Shown: piece by piece, positions 22,853 to 33,061 of the stretch
Layout of the letters: each line of letters starts with the position of its first letter
How positions within the stretch are numbered: position 1 is the stretch's first letter
Source: Acanthosepion esculentum
Taxonomy: Eukaryota; Mollusca; Cephalopoda; Sepiida; Sepiidae
Direction of reading: 5' to 3'
NCBI GenBank assembly: GCA_964036315.1
Contig: OZ038480.1
Coordinates: 15,236,805-15,300,804 of the forward strand
Length of the DNA: 64,000 nt
Translations under genes and position numbers: made by a program
Notes under the pieces: model-generated
Databases searched by the model: none
The model's input: only the letters and a program-made list of their open reading frames with translations
What the model was told of the DNA's origin: nothing

Positions 22853-23010
22853 ACAGGGTGCGATGGGTAAATTGTCGCAAGAAACTGTTAGCATAGAACT
22901 TACGGTTACATATAGCCAACTCGACCGTATATTGATGGGACCTCTCTGCCAGTCTAGTACTGCGCTTAATAATAGGATCGCAAAAGAAATGAATTTATGT
23001 AATTTATATG
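22853..23010 (-). mobile_element. Mariner terminal repeat joined to a LINE-B scrap
   Basis: 22853-22880 reads TACAGGGTGCGATGGGTAAA plus TTGTCG, the terminal repeat also seen (reverse complement) at about 24750-24780 and 25262-25290. The transposon body is missing. The sequence goes directly into a LINE-B 3' fragment with GTTAGCATAGAACTTACGG. Confidence 0.6.
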
Positions 23011-23290
23011 TCTTATATCAGGCCCAACTCCCAACTGGCCAACTCTTGCTTAATGCAGATAATAAATTGGCATTTTCAGTTCTAAAAATTAAATTAAAAA
23101 AAAAAAATTTCTAAAACTGTCTTGTTCTTTATAATTAATATTGTCTTTTGTAATCTTTATAAATAAATGATTGTCATTTTGATAGCATTTATAATTGCTA
23201 AATAGGTTTCTTCTTCTATATGGCGTTGGTGAGCATGGCTCTCCACAATTTCCTATCCTTCGTTGATCTTAATAAATTTTGTCTATCCTA
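23010..23290 (-). mobile_element. LINE-A 3' UTR
   Basis: Reverse complement of the LINE-A 3' end seen at 35220-35430, 34340-34545 and 33600-33830. It carries the GTGGAGAGCCATGCTCACCA coding end and the TTTATTTATAAAGATTACAA segment. Non-coding remnant. Confidence 0.7.
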
Positions 23291-23357
23291 AACCTTCATC
23301 CGCTATCAATTAATGAAGCTCTCTAGGTTTACAATAGAACACAGGATACACACACAC

Positions 23358-24115
23358 ATACTGTTTCCAAATTTTGGGCACAGGGAATTACGTCATGGTG
23401 CTCTTTTACTCAGAGACGGTGACCAACTGACCCTACTATATTGTACAGTCGCGTTGTTTGTTTTTTATTTTCGCGACTGCACAATATAATAGGGTCATTA
23501 TTTACATTATTCGGACTATTTTCCTCATCTTTGTCGCCATATTTATTACAACGTTTCGGCCGTTGTACGCTCCGGCCTTCTTCAGGTGGTTGGAATTTCG
23601 GACTGAACCCTTTATTTTGCTCAATGGGGTAGACTGTTCTAGTTCCACGTGCCATGTTTTAATGGATGTCAGTTATCAGTTATCTCCTGTTAATTTCCCT
23701 CTGAAAGTTCTCCACTGCCTTAACCGGGTATTGAACTCACACTCTTTGGGTCCTGTCACTGGATCTAACCAACACCTTTATCCACTGTGCCATGCGTCCT
23801 TGAGGAAGGCCGGAACGTACAACGGCCGAAAAGTTGTAATAAATATGGCGACAAAGATGAGGACACTAGTCCGAATAATGTAAATAATGTACATAATACC
23901 TCATCTCAGAAATATAGACAGATACTGAAAGGCCGAAACGTTGTAATAAATATGGCGACAAAGATGAGGACATAGTCCGAATAATGTAAATAATGTACAT
24001 AATACCTCATCTCAGAAATATAGACAGATATAGTAGGGTCAGTTGGTCACTGTCTCTGAGAAAAAGAGCATCATGACGCAATTCACTGTGCCAAAAATTT
24101 GGAAACAGTGAGCTG
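23358..24115. repeat. Large composite palindrome
   Basis: Outer arms 23358-23441 and 24030-24115 are inverted copies of mariner-like sequence (ACTGTTTCCAAA ... CTCAGAGACRGTGACC). Inside them lie the inverted arms of a family F element around its tRNA-like core. A small hairpin (ACAGTCGCG ... CGCGACTG) sits at 23448-23481. The palindrome thus spans both an element and its flank. Confidence 0.75.
23496..23905 (-). mobile_element. Family F foldback element, copy 1
   Basis: Read on the minus strand, the tRNA-like core has A-box TGGCACAGTGG (23782-23792) and B-box GAGTTCAATACCC (23726-23738). The body and 3' arm follow, with CTGAAGAAGGCCGG ... CGGCCGAAACG. A second, plus-oriented arm follows at 23805-23905, and a further 3' unit at 23930-24033. 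No ORF. The arms form a long inverted repeat. Confidence 0.75.
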
Positions 24116-24403
24116 TACTGTTTGGCATTCGCGCTGGAAGCTCCACTACGAACATTTCAGAGGGTTTGGAGTTAATCTGATGACAGTGCAGAAGATTCGA
24201 AAAGAGTTGGATGAGTCCAATGGTGATTACGAAAATGTTTGGAGTGGTCACTAGTGATGGCGACGTTATGTCGCTATTCATCTTCCCACAGGGCCTTAGA
24301 TTCTACACGGGGCCTACATCAAGTGACTTGAGGAGTTAGTACTGCCCTGGGTCAAGAGGTTGGCTGCTGAAAGACACTATGTCTGGCAAAAGGATTCTAC
24401 ACC

Positions 24404-24676
24404 ATGCCACGAAGGAGAACCCAGTCATGGCTGCCAGAAAATTCCTACGACATCACCCCTTACATCTGGCCACCTTACCCCCAGACTGCAACCACCTTGA
24501 TGATTATGTGTGGCTTCTGGCATTTTAGCCAGAGACGAGCAAAACAGATGACAGCATTCACCAGCTTAAAAAATGAGACTGCCCAGAAGAGTTGCAGGAG
24601 ATTCCAAAGTCGTCTGCAGGCCGTGATTGAAGCCAATGGCGATTTGATTGAAGAGATTTATTCTGTAATATTTTAA
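24404..24676 (+). pseudogene. Mariner-type transposase C-terminus
   Basis: Reads TQSWLPENSYDITPYIWPPY, then TAFTSLKNETAQKSCRRFQS and RLQAVIEANGDLIEE. This order (SWLSENF, WPPNSPD, CRRFRSRLEAVIEANG) is known from mariner-superfamily transposases of arthropods and other invertebrates. Upstream, 24240-24400 carries GVVTSDGDVMS and FPQGLRF in another frame, so frameshifts break the gene. The catalytic D in the NPLDY region is lost (the frame reads PQTATTLMIM). It ends at a terminal repeat near 24750-24780. Confidence 0.8.
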
Positions 24677-24797
24677 AATATTTTTGTGTAATTTTGGTAA
24701 ATGTATCTGTTAAAGTGAGATGTCAGTGTTACTTTAATTTTTGCGTATTTTAGACGACAATTTATCCATCGCATCCTGCATCATTCATATACATATG

Positions 24798-24798
<1 letters not shown>

Positions 24799-24884
<86 letters not shown>
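24799..24884. repeat. TA microsatellite
   Basis: About 40 TA dinucleotides directly abutting the family H hairpin. The second hairpin copy is also preceded by TA repeats. Confidence 0.95.
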
Positions 24885-24889
<5 letters not shown>

Positions 24890-25090
24890 TGAACATTAAA
24901 GTCAGAGGCGACAGGCTGTTTCATGCTAGGCGCATCCCCAGGCCTGACGATTGCGTCCAGTATGAAACAGCCTGTCGCCTCTGAGTGTTGACTTCAATAT
25001 TCACTTTTATATTTATATTTACATACGCTCTATCTCTGATATTGAGTACTTTATCCCATAAATATAGCACATCTTAAAACTATATTTCTT
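24883..25090. mobile_element. Family H hairpin element, copy 1
   Basis: 24883-25010 is an inverted repeat (ATAAAAGTGAAC ... TTCACTTTTAT) with inner arm CAGGCTGTTTCATGCT / AGTATGAAACAGCCTG. A conserved tail follows, TTACATACGCTCTATCTCTG to about 25090. The left arm lacks seven bases present in the right arm. Copy 2 is at 52671-52890. No ORF, RNA box or transposase signal. Confidence 0.75.
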
Positions 25091-25099
<9 letters not shown>

Positions 25100-25136
<37 letters not shown>

Positions 25137-25290
25137 GAAGTGAACAAAGTCCGACTATTATTTTAAGAACGTATTAACATTTATCTTATTTATTAACAAT
25201 TATTTAAAAAGAACGTATAAACATAAAAATTTCTTAAAATATATATATATATATCCTATAAATTTAGACGACAATTTATTAATCGCACCC
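25100..25290. mobile_element. TA repeat, worn family S arm and mariner terminal repeat
   Basis: A TA tract (25101-25132) is followed by a degraded family S arm (GAAGTGAACAAAGTCCGAC at 25137). Then comes a mariner terminal repeat GACGACAATTTATTAATCGC at 25265. All three are fragments. Confidence 0.55.
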
Positions 25291-25499
25291 TGTATTTACG
25301 TGATAAATATACCATAGAAAATCAGTTTATCTGTTTTTATTAAAAATATCTTACAATAACTTATATGTTGTGGTATGTTATTATTTAACTCCGTCGTTGT
25401 CCTTCATATTGTAACTAGCTGCCTATATATAAAATGATGTGCCAAAACTTATGGCAAGGTGGCATTAATTATCGAAGTTCAAAAGAGGTATGGCATTAG

Positions 25500-25745
25500 A
25501 TGCTAGAGAAATAAAAATCTGCAATATTATCGGTCCTGACCTGGAACCTCGGCTTCAATCATTTTCCAACCCTCGTAACGTAACTTTCATAAAATTTACT
25601 TTTTGATGCATCGACTTGTTGAATTCAAACGTAATATTACATTTGTGACTGGCTTTCATCTTTTTACTTTTGAAATTGCTAAATGTAACCGTAGGTTCTA
25701 TTTTAATCGTTTCTTCTCACTACGACGCTATGACTAGTGAAGAAG
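25500..25745 (+). pseudogene. LINE-B 3' coding fragment
   Basis: Colinear with 35440-35660 and 54600-54720: CGGTCCTGACCTGGAACCTC, then GAAATTGCTAAATGTAACCG. Frames are broken. 25291-25500 shows nothing else. Confidence 0.6.
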
Positions 25746-25954
25746 TGTAGTGTCGAATGACGACTGGTGATCCAAAGTTTATTTTAAGGCGAAGAATATA
25801 TTTTTCTATGTTAAAAAAAGGGACTCTAATGGAGTTTAAGAATTATATGACTTTTGAATTAGGGAATTTAGAGCAGAATAATCATCGAGTACAAATGTAA
25901 AGCGAACTACCACTTGGAAATGTCAGGACGATTGGAAGGCAGTTCAGGTGAACG

Positions 25955-26110
25955 GTTATTATCCTGGCTGGCAAAACTGCGAGCCACATATATTAATCAA
26001 GGGGTTGCAGTTTGGGTGTAAGGTGGCCAGATGTAAGGGGTGATGTGGTCGTATAAATTTTCTGACAACGATGACTGGGTTCTCTTTCTTTTTGAATCCT
26101 ATACTTCCAC
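25955..26110 (-). pseudogene. Mariner-type transposase fragment
   Basis: Reverse complement of the region seen at 24405-24545. It reads ENPVIVVRKFIRPHHPLHL with SWL/WPP-type codons in the neighbouring frame. Interrupted by the SINE that follows. Confidence 0.65.
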
Positions 26111-26129
26111 TGTCCTTCCACAGAGGAAC

Positions 26130-26300
26130 GGTGGGATACTGAATAGCGGCTCGGATTAAGGAATAGGAGTGCCGAGTTCTAATTCCGGTCGGATCCATTA
26201 CGTTCACTTACGTGCTAATACCCTTGATAAAGGTATGAATCCTCTTCTTCTCCCCCCAACTATGGGTAAATAGCATGACAGACTTGGTTCTATAGTGCCT
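26130..26300 (+). mobile_element. tRNA-like SINE, relative of the 4.9 kb chimera
   Basis: GAATAGCGGCTCGGATTAAG, then GCCGAGTTCTAATTCCGGTC (B-box region), ACGTTCACTTACGTGC and TTCTCCCCCCAACTATGG. It is colinear with 5060-5195 but has no 5S head. This supports the view that the 5S head and this module form a modular SINE family. Confidence 0.65.
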
Positions 26301-26389
26301 AGAAGGTGACACATACTATACAGCTAAAAAAAGGATCGCTCGCATTGACTCGATGATTCCGACTGCGGTCGAATGACGATGACGATTCT

Positions 26390-26910
26390 TTTCTATATAA
26401 CCCTTTCTCAAGGTATTTTTTCACTCATAGTAACACCTTGAGTCTTAGTGACTTTATCCCCTTCCTTTGAGTGAAATGATTTTTTTTAAAAATATAAGCA
26501 GCAATGACGCAAATCACATCCACATTCGATGCAATTGCCTATCGTATGATCGGTGATCTTTTCTTTCCATGTGTCGTGGGAGCAGAAAATTCACCAGTGT
26601 CTCTGTTTAGCAGCGCGACACCGAATACCTAGACAGAGTTCTATGGGCTTAAAAATATCTGGGAACTGTGGAGAGGCTATCGATGGTTCGTGGCTTAACA
26701 TCTCTCCACAGGTATTCAATAGGATTAGATAGGTTTGCCTATCGCCCGGTTCACACGCCTCTCTGGTTTTTTGAACAGGTGTTAGAAGTTTATCCCTTCT
26801 TTCCTGTTTAGGATTGGGTTTCTGGTTCCTTCTAATATCTTTTCATTCTCTTTCACTCTCAATAGCTTCTTAGTGGCTTTATCGCCTTGCTTAGAGTGAA
26901 GTGATTAAAA
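26390..26910 (+). mobile_element. Two LINE-B 3' tails with unique sequence between
   Basis: Tails at 26395-26480 and 26785-26910 share the family ending CTTAGTGRCTTTATCSCCTT ... GTGAAGTGATT. The 300 bp between them shows no feature. Confidence 0.55.
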
Positions 26911-27083
26911 CAAATACTGACCACATGTGGAATCGTTATTACATCGAGTTGCTGCACATTGATGAGATAGAGAGATACCTACACCTTACTGGAAACCAGC
27001 CCTTGAGTTTTTACCTATCACTGTATAATAGTATACTTATTTATATCTTTTTTGGTTTTTGTTTTTGTTTTAGTTTAGATATA

Positions 27084-27308
27084 ATGAACACAATGAGCCG
27101 TGAGAACGATACAGTTTTAAAAGAGAAAGATGGTATTGTAAAGTTCTTGACTAATGCAAATACAACATTTGAAATGACGAATGACTTGAACAGAGGTCAC
27201 GACAGAATCGGGAAAGAAACTGAAAACATTAGCAAAACAAGAACAAAAATTGAGACAATTTTCAACGTCTTATCTTATAATAAGTGTGCTTCGTTAGTTC
27301 ATACTTAA
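27084..27308 (+). CDS. Unrecognised ORF after a splice-acceptor-like site
   Basis: A 75-codon open stretch from MNTMSRENDTV to SLVHT with a stop, charged and mildly helix-prone (DLNRGHDRIGKETENISK). A pyrimidine-rich run ending TTTTAG lies at about 27060-27075, which could be a splice acceptor. The frame also extends upstream to 26901. I recognise no family. It could be a terminal exon of an unknown gene or, more likely in this context, a chance frame in repeat-derived DNA. Confidence 0.2.
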   Translation: MNTMSRENDTVLKEKDGIVKFLTNANTTFEMTNDLNRGHDRIGKETENISKTRTKIETIFNVLSYNKCASLVHT

Positions 27309-27399
27309 GATAAAATATTTATTCAATTTTCATAAATAAAAATTGTTTTCATAATTATTTCTTTATAAAATGGTAAATAATAAATATTGCATTGTAGTT

Positions 27400-27670
27400 G
27401 GTTCGCATATCCTACTGTAATTCTGCTTTCTGCTTCGTTATTTCGCAAGACCTTTATGACCTGCCAATACCTTCTGAATAATGGTCTATTCCGTTCTGTT
27501 CATGTGGTTAGACAAGACATATCAGAGACCCTACTTGACTTCATAGAAAAAAAGAAAGAAAGATGTGTTTATCATATCCTGCTAATACCTCATAAATAAT
27601 GGACTATTCCGTTTTGATAGCATGATAACGCAAAAGATATCAAAGACGCTACTTGGTTTCAGTTAGAAAA
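27400..27670 (+). repeat. Dispersed relative of the 14-21 kb satellite
   Basis: Two to three diverged ~105 bp units: AATGGTCTATTCCGTT ... ACATATCAGAGAC (27480) and AATGGACTATTCCGTTTTGA ... AAAAGATATCAAAGACG (27600), each followed by GAAAGAAAG. The sequence before the second unit (TATCCTGCTAATACCTCATA) matches the left flank of the satellite near 13910. Probably the ancestral dispersed form. Confidence 0.6.
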
Positions 27671-27689
27671 TGAAAGAAAGAAGGGAAGT

Positions 27690-27925
27690 AGATTATTATT
27701 TACATTATTCGGACTATTGTCCTCATCTTTGTCGCCATATTTATTACAACGTTTCGGCCATTGTACGCTGCGGCCTTCTTCAGTTGGAATGTCGAACTGA
27801 ACCCTTTATTTTGCTCACTGGAGTAGACTGTTCTAGTTCCACATGCCATGTTTAATGGATGCCAGTTATCAATTATCTCCTGGTAATTCTCCTCTCCAAG
27901 TAAAAGCTGTCAATAAAGGTATTCA
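27690..27925 (-). mobile_element. Family F arm only
   Basis: The minus-oriented 3' arm (CGAAACGTTGTAATAAATAT, CTGAAGAAGGCCGCAGC) and body to the CTCTCCAAG boundary. The tRNA-like core and the second arm are absent. Confidence 0.75.
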
Positions 27926-27929
27926 CTGT

Positions 27930-28047
27930 GAGCATTGCGACATAGTGCAATAATTTGCCTTGCTAGATCAATTACGATTGAGTAGTGAGTTCGATCCTCA
28001 TTGGATGCCCGATACTTGAGTCCTTAGCTAAGCTATACCTAGTAAAT
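27930..28047 (+). mobile_element. SINE-like fragment with B-box
   Basis: Contains GAGTTCGATCC (27987-27997) in a tRNA-like setting (CTAGATCAATTACGATTG before it). A related copy lies at 28420-28545. The A-box is uncertain. Confidence 0.45.
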
Positions 28048-28405
28048 GGTTTGGTTTATTTTGTTTTACGGCATATCAACCTCAATGGGTTATTTAATGC
28101 CGACAACATTTTTTATTGCTGGTAATATTTTGTTTTGTCAAAAAACTGTTTCTGGTAATATTTTTCCTTCAAAATTGTATTGCTGGTAATAATCTTTTCA
28201 AAAAAGTGTTGCTGGTAATAGTTAACTATTTGCCCATAGCTGAGACCCTAACAGGTACTACCACCCCGGGTCAGGGTGGACCTGGGAACACCAGCAATTA
28301 AGAGGTGGTTCCACGCTCCACAAAACCTCCTGATCAGAGGCCTTGCTGCTGGATGTAGTTTATCGTCTTACCCAGGATGCGGATGTAGTTTAACGTCTTA
28401 CCCAG
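28048..28405 (-). mobile_element. Family R retroposon, copy 3
   Basis: GGTTTGGTTTATTTTG start, stem-loop GGCATATCAACC ... TTAATGCCG, three CCAGCAATA-type repeats, unique head and two head monomers. I find no convincing target duplication: it sits between two related SINE-like pieces, and the right junction may be rearranged. Confidence 0.75.
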
Positions 28406-28419
28406 TCTTACCCTATAAT

Positions 28420-28545
28420 ACAATACGTGGTCGATATGAATAGCGCACTTAGACCTGGTCTCATGCATACCAGGCTTATCTTCCTAGATCAGTTACGACT
28501 GATTAGTGAGTTCGATGCTCACTGGGTGCGGCCTTATGACACATC
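28420..28545 (+). mobile_element. SINE-like fragment with B-box, second copy
   Basis: CTAGATCAGTTACGACTGAT followed by GAGTTCGATGC (28508-28518) and CACTGGGTGCGG. Parallel to 27930-28047. 28546-28890 shows nothing recognisable. Confidence 0.45.
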
Positions 28546-28894
28546 CCTAAAGAAGTTCATCGTTTTACTTGCGTTGAAAGTGTGAAATGATACTAACATT
28601 CTACAACTAAAATTTGTGGGTGCCTTTTTTTCTTAATTAACTGTTCGCCTAATAAAATCCCCCAAATCCACTCAAGGTATTGCGTTGTGGAATGAGATTG
28701 TTGTATGAATATAAGATGTGGTTAGAAGAGCAGATTATGAGGATATGTAGGCAAGATAACAGTTGACGCTAGACTTGAAGAGATTAAGTTTGTAGATAAC
28801 GGGGAACTTCTTCCTTACTGATGGAATATGAAGAGAATGGGGATAATTCGTCCTAGTGTGCATAACATGGTGAGTTTTAGCTGTGGTTAGTATG

Positions 28895-29805
28895 TTAATT
28901 TTGTTTAGCGGCATACAAACCTCTATGAGTTATTTAATGCCGAAATCTAAATATTTTGTAAGTAATTTTATACTTTCAACTTGTTATATAGGAATGAAGA
29001 GTCGCTGCCGACACTTGAGTTTGAACATAGATCGCCAGTGAACAAACACAAGCGATCCCATTATTGAATTGAGTGGATCACGTGACCCTAGAGGAAACGC
29101 ATATATAGGAAGTCGCGTGACGTCTAGATTGACCATGATTGCTATTCTATTCTATCATATATTACTATACGGATTACTATTCTCTATACGGATTACTATT
29201 CGAGCGAGTATTATCGAGCAATTACTATTAGTGCGAGTGCTATTCGAAGGCGTCTGACACCAGTATTGTTCAACGGTGTACTATAGTTGTATCTGCGATT
29301 ACAAAGTCTCTACTACAACGAATATTACGAAATTGACAATGAGTATTCGTTGACATCACAAAACAACTACAGATATTTTGTACATAAGTTAATAATTTCA
29401 GGGTAAAGGTAGGGCTTTTTAGATATATGCATTGTTGGTCATTTTACTATAAAAATGTATTTTTATATTTTTAGTGTTGCACTGATTGTCATTTTGCTAT
29501 AAAAAGGCATTATTGGTCAATTTACTATAAAAATGTACATTTATATTTTTAGTGTTGCATTGATTGTCATTTTGCTATAAAAATGCATTGTTGGTCATTT
29601 TACTATAAACATGTACTGTCGTTTTTTGTTTAAGGGTTAACTATTTGCCCATATCTGGGACCCTAGCAAATGCTACCACCCTGGGTCAGGTTGGGCCTGG
29701 GGACAACAGTAGTTACGAGGTGGTTCCACGCTCCTCAAAACTTCCAATCTGCCGATCGGGGTCCTTGCTGCCGGATGTAGTTTATCGTTATACTCAGGAC
29801 GATGA
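28895..29805 (-). mobile_element. Family R retroposon, copy 4, old and interrupted
   Basis: The diverged stem-loop (CGGCATACAAACC ... TAATGCCG, 28912-28943) and body are split by a solo LTR at 28982-29363. They then resume with internal repeats of a different ~25 bp type (TTGGTCATTTTACTATAAAA) and the conserved head (GTTAACTATTTGCCCATA to about 29805). It is the most diverged copy. Confidence 0.65.
28982..29363 (+). mobile_element. Solo LTR, TG...AA type, copy 1
   Basis: Starts TGTTATATAGG, has a TATA-like GCATATATAGGAAG (29098-29111), and ends GACATCACAAAA. It is flanked by the exact 5 bp duplication CAACT (28977-28981 and 29364-29368). It lies inside family R copy 4. A second copy with its own duplication is at 42967-43416. 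Confidence 0.85.
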
Positions 29806-29819
29806 TTTTAGTTGTGATA

Positions 29820-30130
29820 GTCTGAACTGGCGGAACTAATGGATGTAGCTAGTAAGTTTTTCTATAGAAAAAAATGATAGGATAACACAGAGGATTACGA
29901 CGTTTCGTCTCTTGGAAAATGGTTGTAAAGTGGAAAATTAATTAATCAACCGCAAGGCTGCGAAGACGCTGTTGAACTCTGTCAAAAGTGGAAAGTGAGG
30001 ATTTGACAGTTTCGGCCGAGATATGGAAGCACTGTGGATACCGGTTCTATTTTTCTTGTTCGATATTGTTTGGCCACTTTCTGCTCCATGGCGCAAATAA
30101 TCCCTATATTCAAAGACAGACACTGCGGAT
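29820..30130 (-). pseudogene. LINE-C polyprotein C-terminus
   Basis: Reads EYRDYLRHGAESG, then PKLSNPHFPLLTEFNSVFAA and LRLINYFP on the minus strand, matching the 3' end of LINE-C at 38515-38720. It is 5'-truncated with stops. Confidence 0.65.
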
Positions 30131-31645
30131 TTTATTGCAAACCATTATTGCCACTGGAGTCCATTTATCGATATCGTCGAGAATAATTGTTCGCCTTTTG
30201 AACGAGTATAAATCTTTCTCTTATCAACATTTTGTTTTATTATGTTTTATTTAACTACAGATTAAATGTATTCATTTTGGCATATCCAGACAAGTCGAAT
30301 GTTTGTTAAACGGGCTGACCAAATATAATAAAATAATTTTTTCCTGGGGATTTTATATTTTTATGTCCAACAACTATTTATAGATGCTGATATCGGTAGT
30401 TTTATGAGTATTTCATTGAGTCAGAAGAATGTGTTACCAGCATCTGTTTGAGATCACGCTCAAAATTCTAAACAGAACACCTGTTAATTCGTCGGACACG
30501 GATCTATGTTGATTGCATATTTATATAAGTATAGGTACCTCCACTAAATTTTCGATACCTAGGATTTAAAATGATTTTTTTTTAATGAAAAAGCATTCGT
30601 GAAGATTTCATTTTAGCTTTAATTGAAAGCTAAATGGTTAAATTTATTATTTCCAGTAAGTAAAATATTCTGGTGTATTTCAGATAGAAATTATGTAGAT
30701 TGGAATGTCAAATATTTGCTCGATGTTTTTTAAAATTTTCTTAAAATCGGCCATTTTCTTAATTTTAAGAAATTTGTAAACAAAGCAAAATTATCGGTTT
30801 TAAAAATCTTCCAAAAATAAAATATATATTTCTGACACGTTATTTGAGTAAAATTAGCAAATTTAAAGTTAAATTAATCTGATTTGAAATAAATATTACT
30901 TAACATAAAAAAGTAATATACAAGCATTTCTTAACTATGGGTCCTGTTTTTCTCCTATCTTTATTGACGTATCGATAAGTTCCGAGGTGATGACAGATCT
31001 TATGGATGACCAGAATTGACATAAATTTACGAAATCTAAGTGAACGCATTTTTTTAGTTTCTAACTACCTAGTAATTTTTGCAAATTAACATATTTTCAG
31101 CAGTTATTTAATATTTTACTGACTTTTAGTTAGGTTTCAAGATCCTTTATGAAATTTAGGTTTCGTCTCTAGGTTCTTAAGTTTACTAACTTAAATAAAA
31201 AATTAATTAATTGAAGTATGTCCCAAACTAAAATAAATACATAAAATTAAAATATTTAGTGAAATAGTAATTAAAAAATGTAAAACTTACTTTGAAATTT
31301 TGAAGGGATGATTTGCAGAGACGTTAATGATAAAAAAAAGTACTGAATAAGGAAAGGGAAAAAAATTTCAGTGCATCAGACGGCACTTAAATTAAGGATT
31401 ATGTTATGTATAGCTTCCCATAGGTAGAAATTGGGAATGTTTATACACTAATTTTTTTTTTTACTGTGTAATAACAATAACGGCACTATAACAGCAGCAA
31501 GAAAACTGGCGCGATCAAGCTCAAACTTTGATCTCGTGACCACAATATTACCAACTATGAGCACATATGAGAAGATATTGTGATAAACCTAAAGATATGT
31601 TATGGTGAAAGTGCGGATAATTTTTGACTTACCCTCGTGTACACA
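30131..31645. other. AT-rich, mostly unrecognised
   Basis: Shares 30520-30580 with 12185-12235 in inverse orientation. The ORF at 29988-30254 is a shadow. No gene or RNA seen. Confidence 0.5.
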
Positions 31646-31650
31646 CACAC

Positions 31651-31688
<38 letters not shown>

Positions 31689-32024
31689 CTGTGATACAGC
31701 GAAACAGTACTGTCTGTGAATGACATAATTTAGCTCTTGAAAATACATTTCAATTGAGCACTGTTGAGTGATAAGCTAATTCTATAAACAACACCCACCT
31801 GCACTAATGCAAAGCTCTTCAGTAAAATGAATGGAGCACTTTGGCTGATTGGCATTTGTTTACATTTCTAAAAACAATAAGCTAGATTAAGTTGTGTAAC
31901 TCTACCGAGTGAAGATAGCTCTGGCTGACACCAAATTAGTTGTGTTTCAATCCTGGCTTGAGGCATTCGGAAGTCTAGTCGCACTGAGGAGCTGTGATAC
32001 AGCGAAACAGTACTGTCTGTGAAT

Positions 32025-32082
<58 letters not shown>
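31645..32082. repeat. CA tract, 41 bp direct repeats and TA tract
   Basis: (CA)n at 31647-31686. An identical 41 bp sequence beginning AGCTGTGATACAGCGAAACA occurs at 31687-31727 and 31990-32030. (TA)n lies at 32028-32080. Between the repeats is ordinary sequence with a weak B-box-like GTGTTTCAATCCTGG. Confidence 0.85.
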
Positions 32083-32543
32083 CTAATTCTACATGTATAA
32101 TTCAGCATCATCTATAATACGTATCGCTAAAATTGTGCTGAAAGTGTGGGAAAATGCTTCAAATCACGCCCCCTTTTTTGGTAATCAAGCCCTATAAATT
32201 GTACCTCTCCACTTTCATTACGGCCAGCGTTTCCTACTCTTATTAAAAATAGTTTTAAACACAGAACAATATTATTCTAATTTAGTTTTATGATAATTTT
32301 ATTTTATTTTACATTTGTAAGTATTGTTAGGTACATATGATTGTATTTGACATCCTTATGGGGTCGCAATCGCCGAATGTTAATGTCAAATTGTCGTATG
32401 TTTGTGGTGAGTAGTCATTCAGGAAGTGAAATCGAAATATGAAACGGCAAACTTTTCAAGATTTTTTGTAGCCGTGCATAATATGCCCCCCTAATTTTGC
32501 TTATATTTTTTTAGAAAAGAAATGCGTATTATACATGGGGAAT

Positions 32544-32588
<45 letters not shown>

Positions 32589-32830
32589 ATTCTTGTATTA
32601 TGGTGAAAGTCACCTAGTCTATAGATAATAGACTCTCCCATCTATTATAAGTAGGAATCAGTAGGAGTCGAATACGAAAAAGTAATCAGCGACCACAACT
32701 CGATTACTCTGCGTAATACTTATTATTACAAGTTCCTAACGTTTTTGTACGTTGAACCAACGTACAAAACAAGGACGAATTTAGTCCAAATACAGTTTCC
32801 ACTAAGGAAATAACTCTACAACATCTTGTT
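32083..32830. other. No gene; TA tract
   Basis: TA microsatellite at 32549-32583. The remaining sequence has no recognised feature. Confidence 0.5.
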
Positions 32831-32839
32831 AGAATAATA

Positions 32840-33060
32840 AAGCATATATAAATTTAAGCGCAGTACTAGATTAGCGGCAAGGTTTCATTAATTCACCATT
32901 GAACTGGCGAGATGTAAACGTAAGTTCTATGCTAACATTTTCTTTCCTCACACTTCTCACTTGTCAAACTCTCTTCCGGCTTCATGCTTGCCAGCCAACT
33001 TTGATCTTCAAAACTTGAAATACAATGTCAATCGCTATCTACTTTTTTTACTAAAACGAT
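32840..33060 (+). pseudogene. LINE-B 3' coding end
   Basis: GATGTAAACGTAAGTTCTAT, CTTGTCAAACTCTCTTCCGG (the LWNSLP region, here CQTLFR) and AATACAATGTCAATCGCTAT. Broken frames. Confidence 0.6.
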
Positions 33061-33061
33061 A

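Noticed and set aside
23458..23883. 141-codon ORF
   Set aside because: Runs through the non-coding family F element. The frame is not kept in the copies at 37.7, 44.8 and 55.5 kb.
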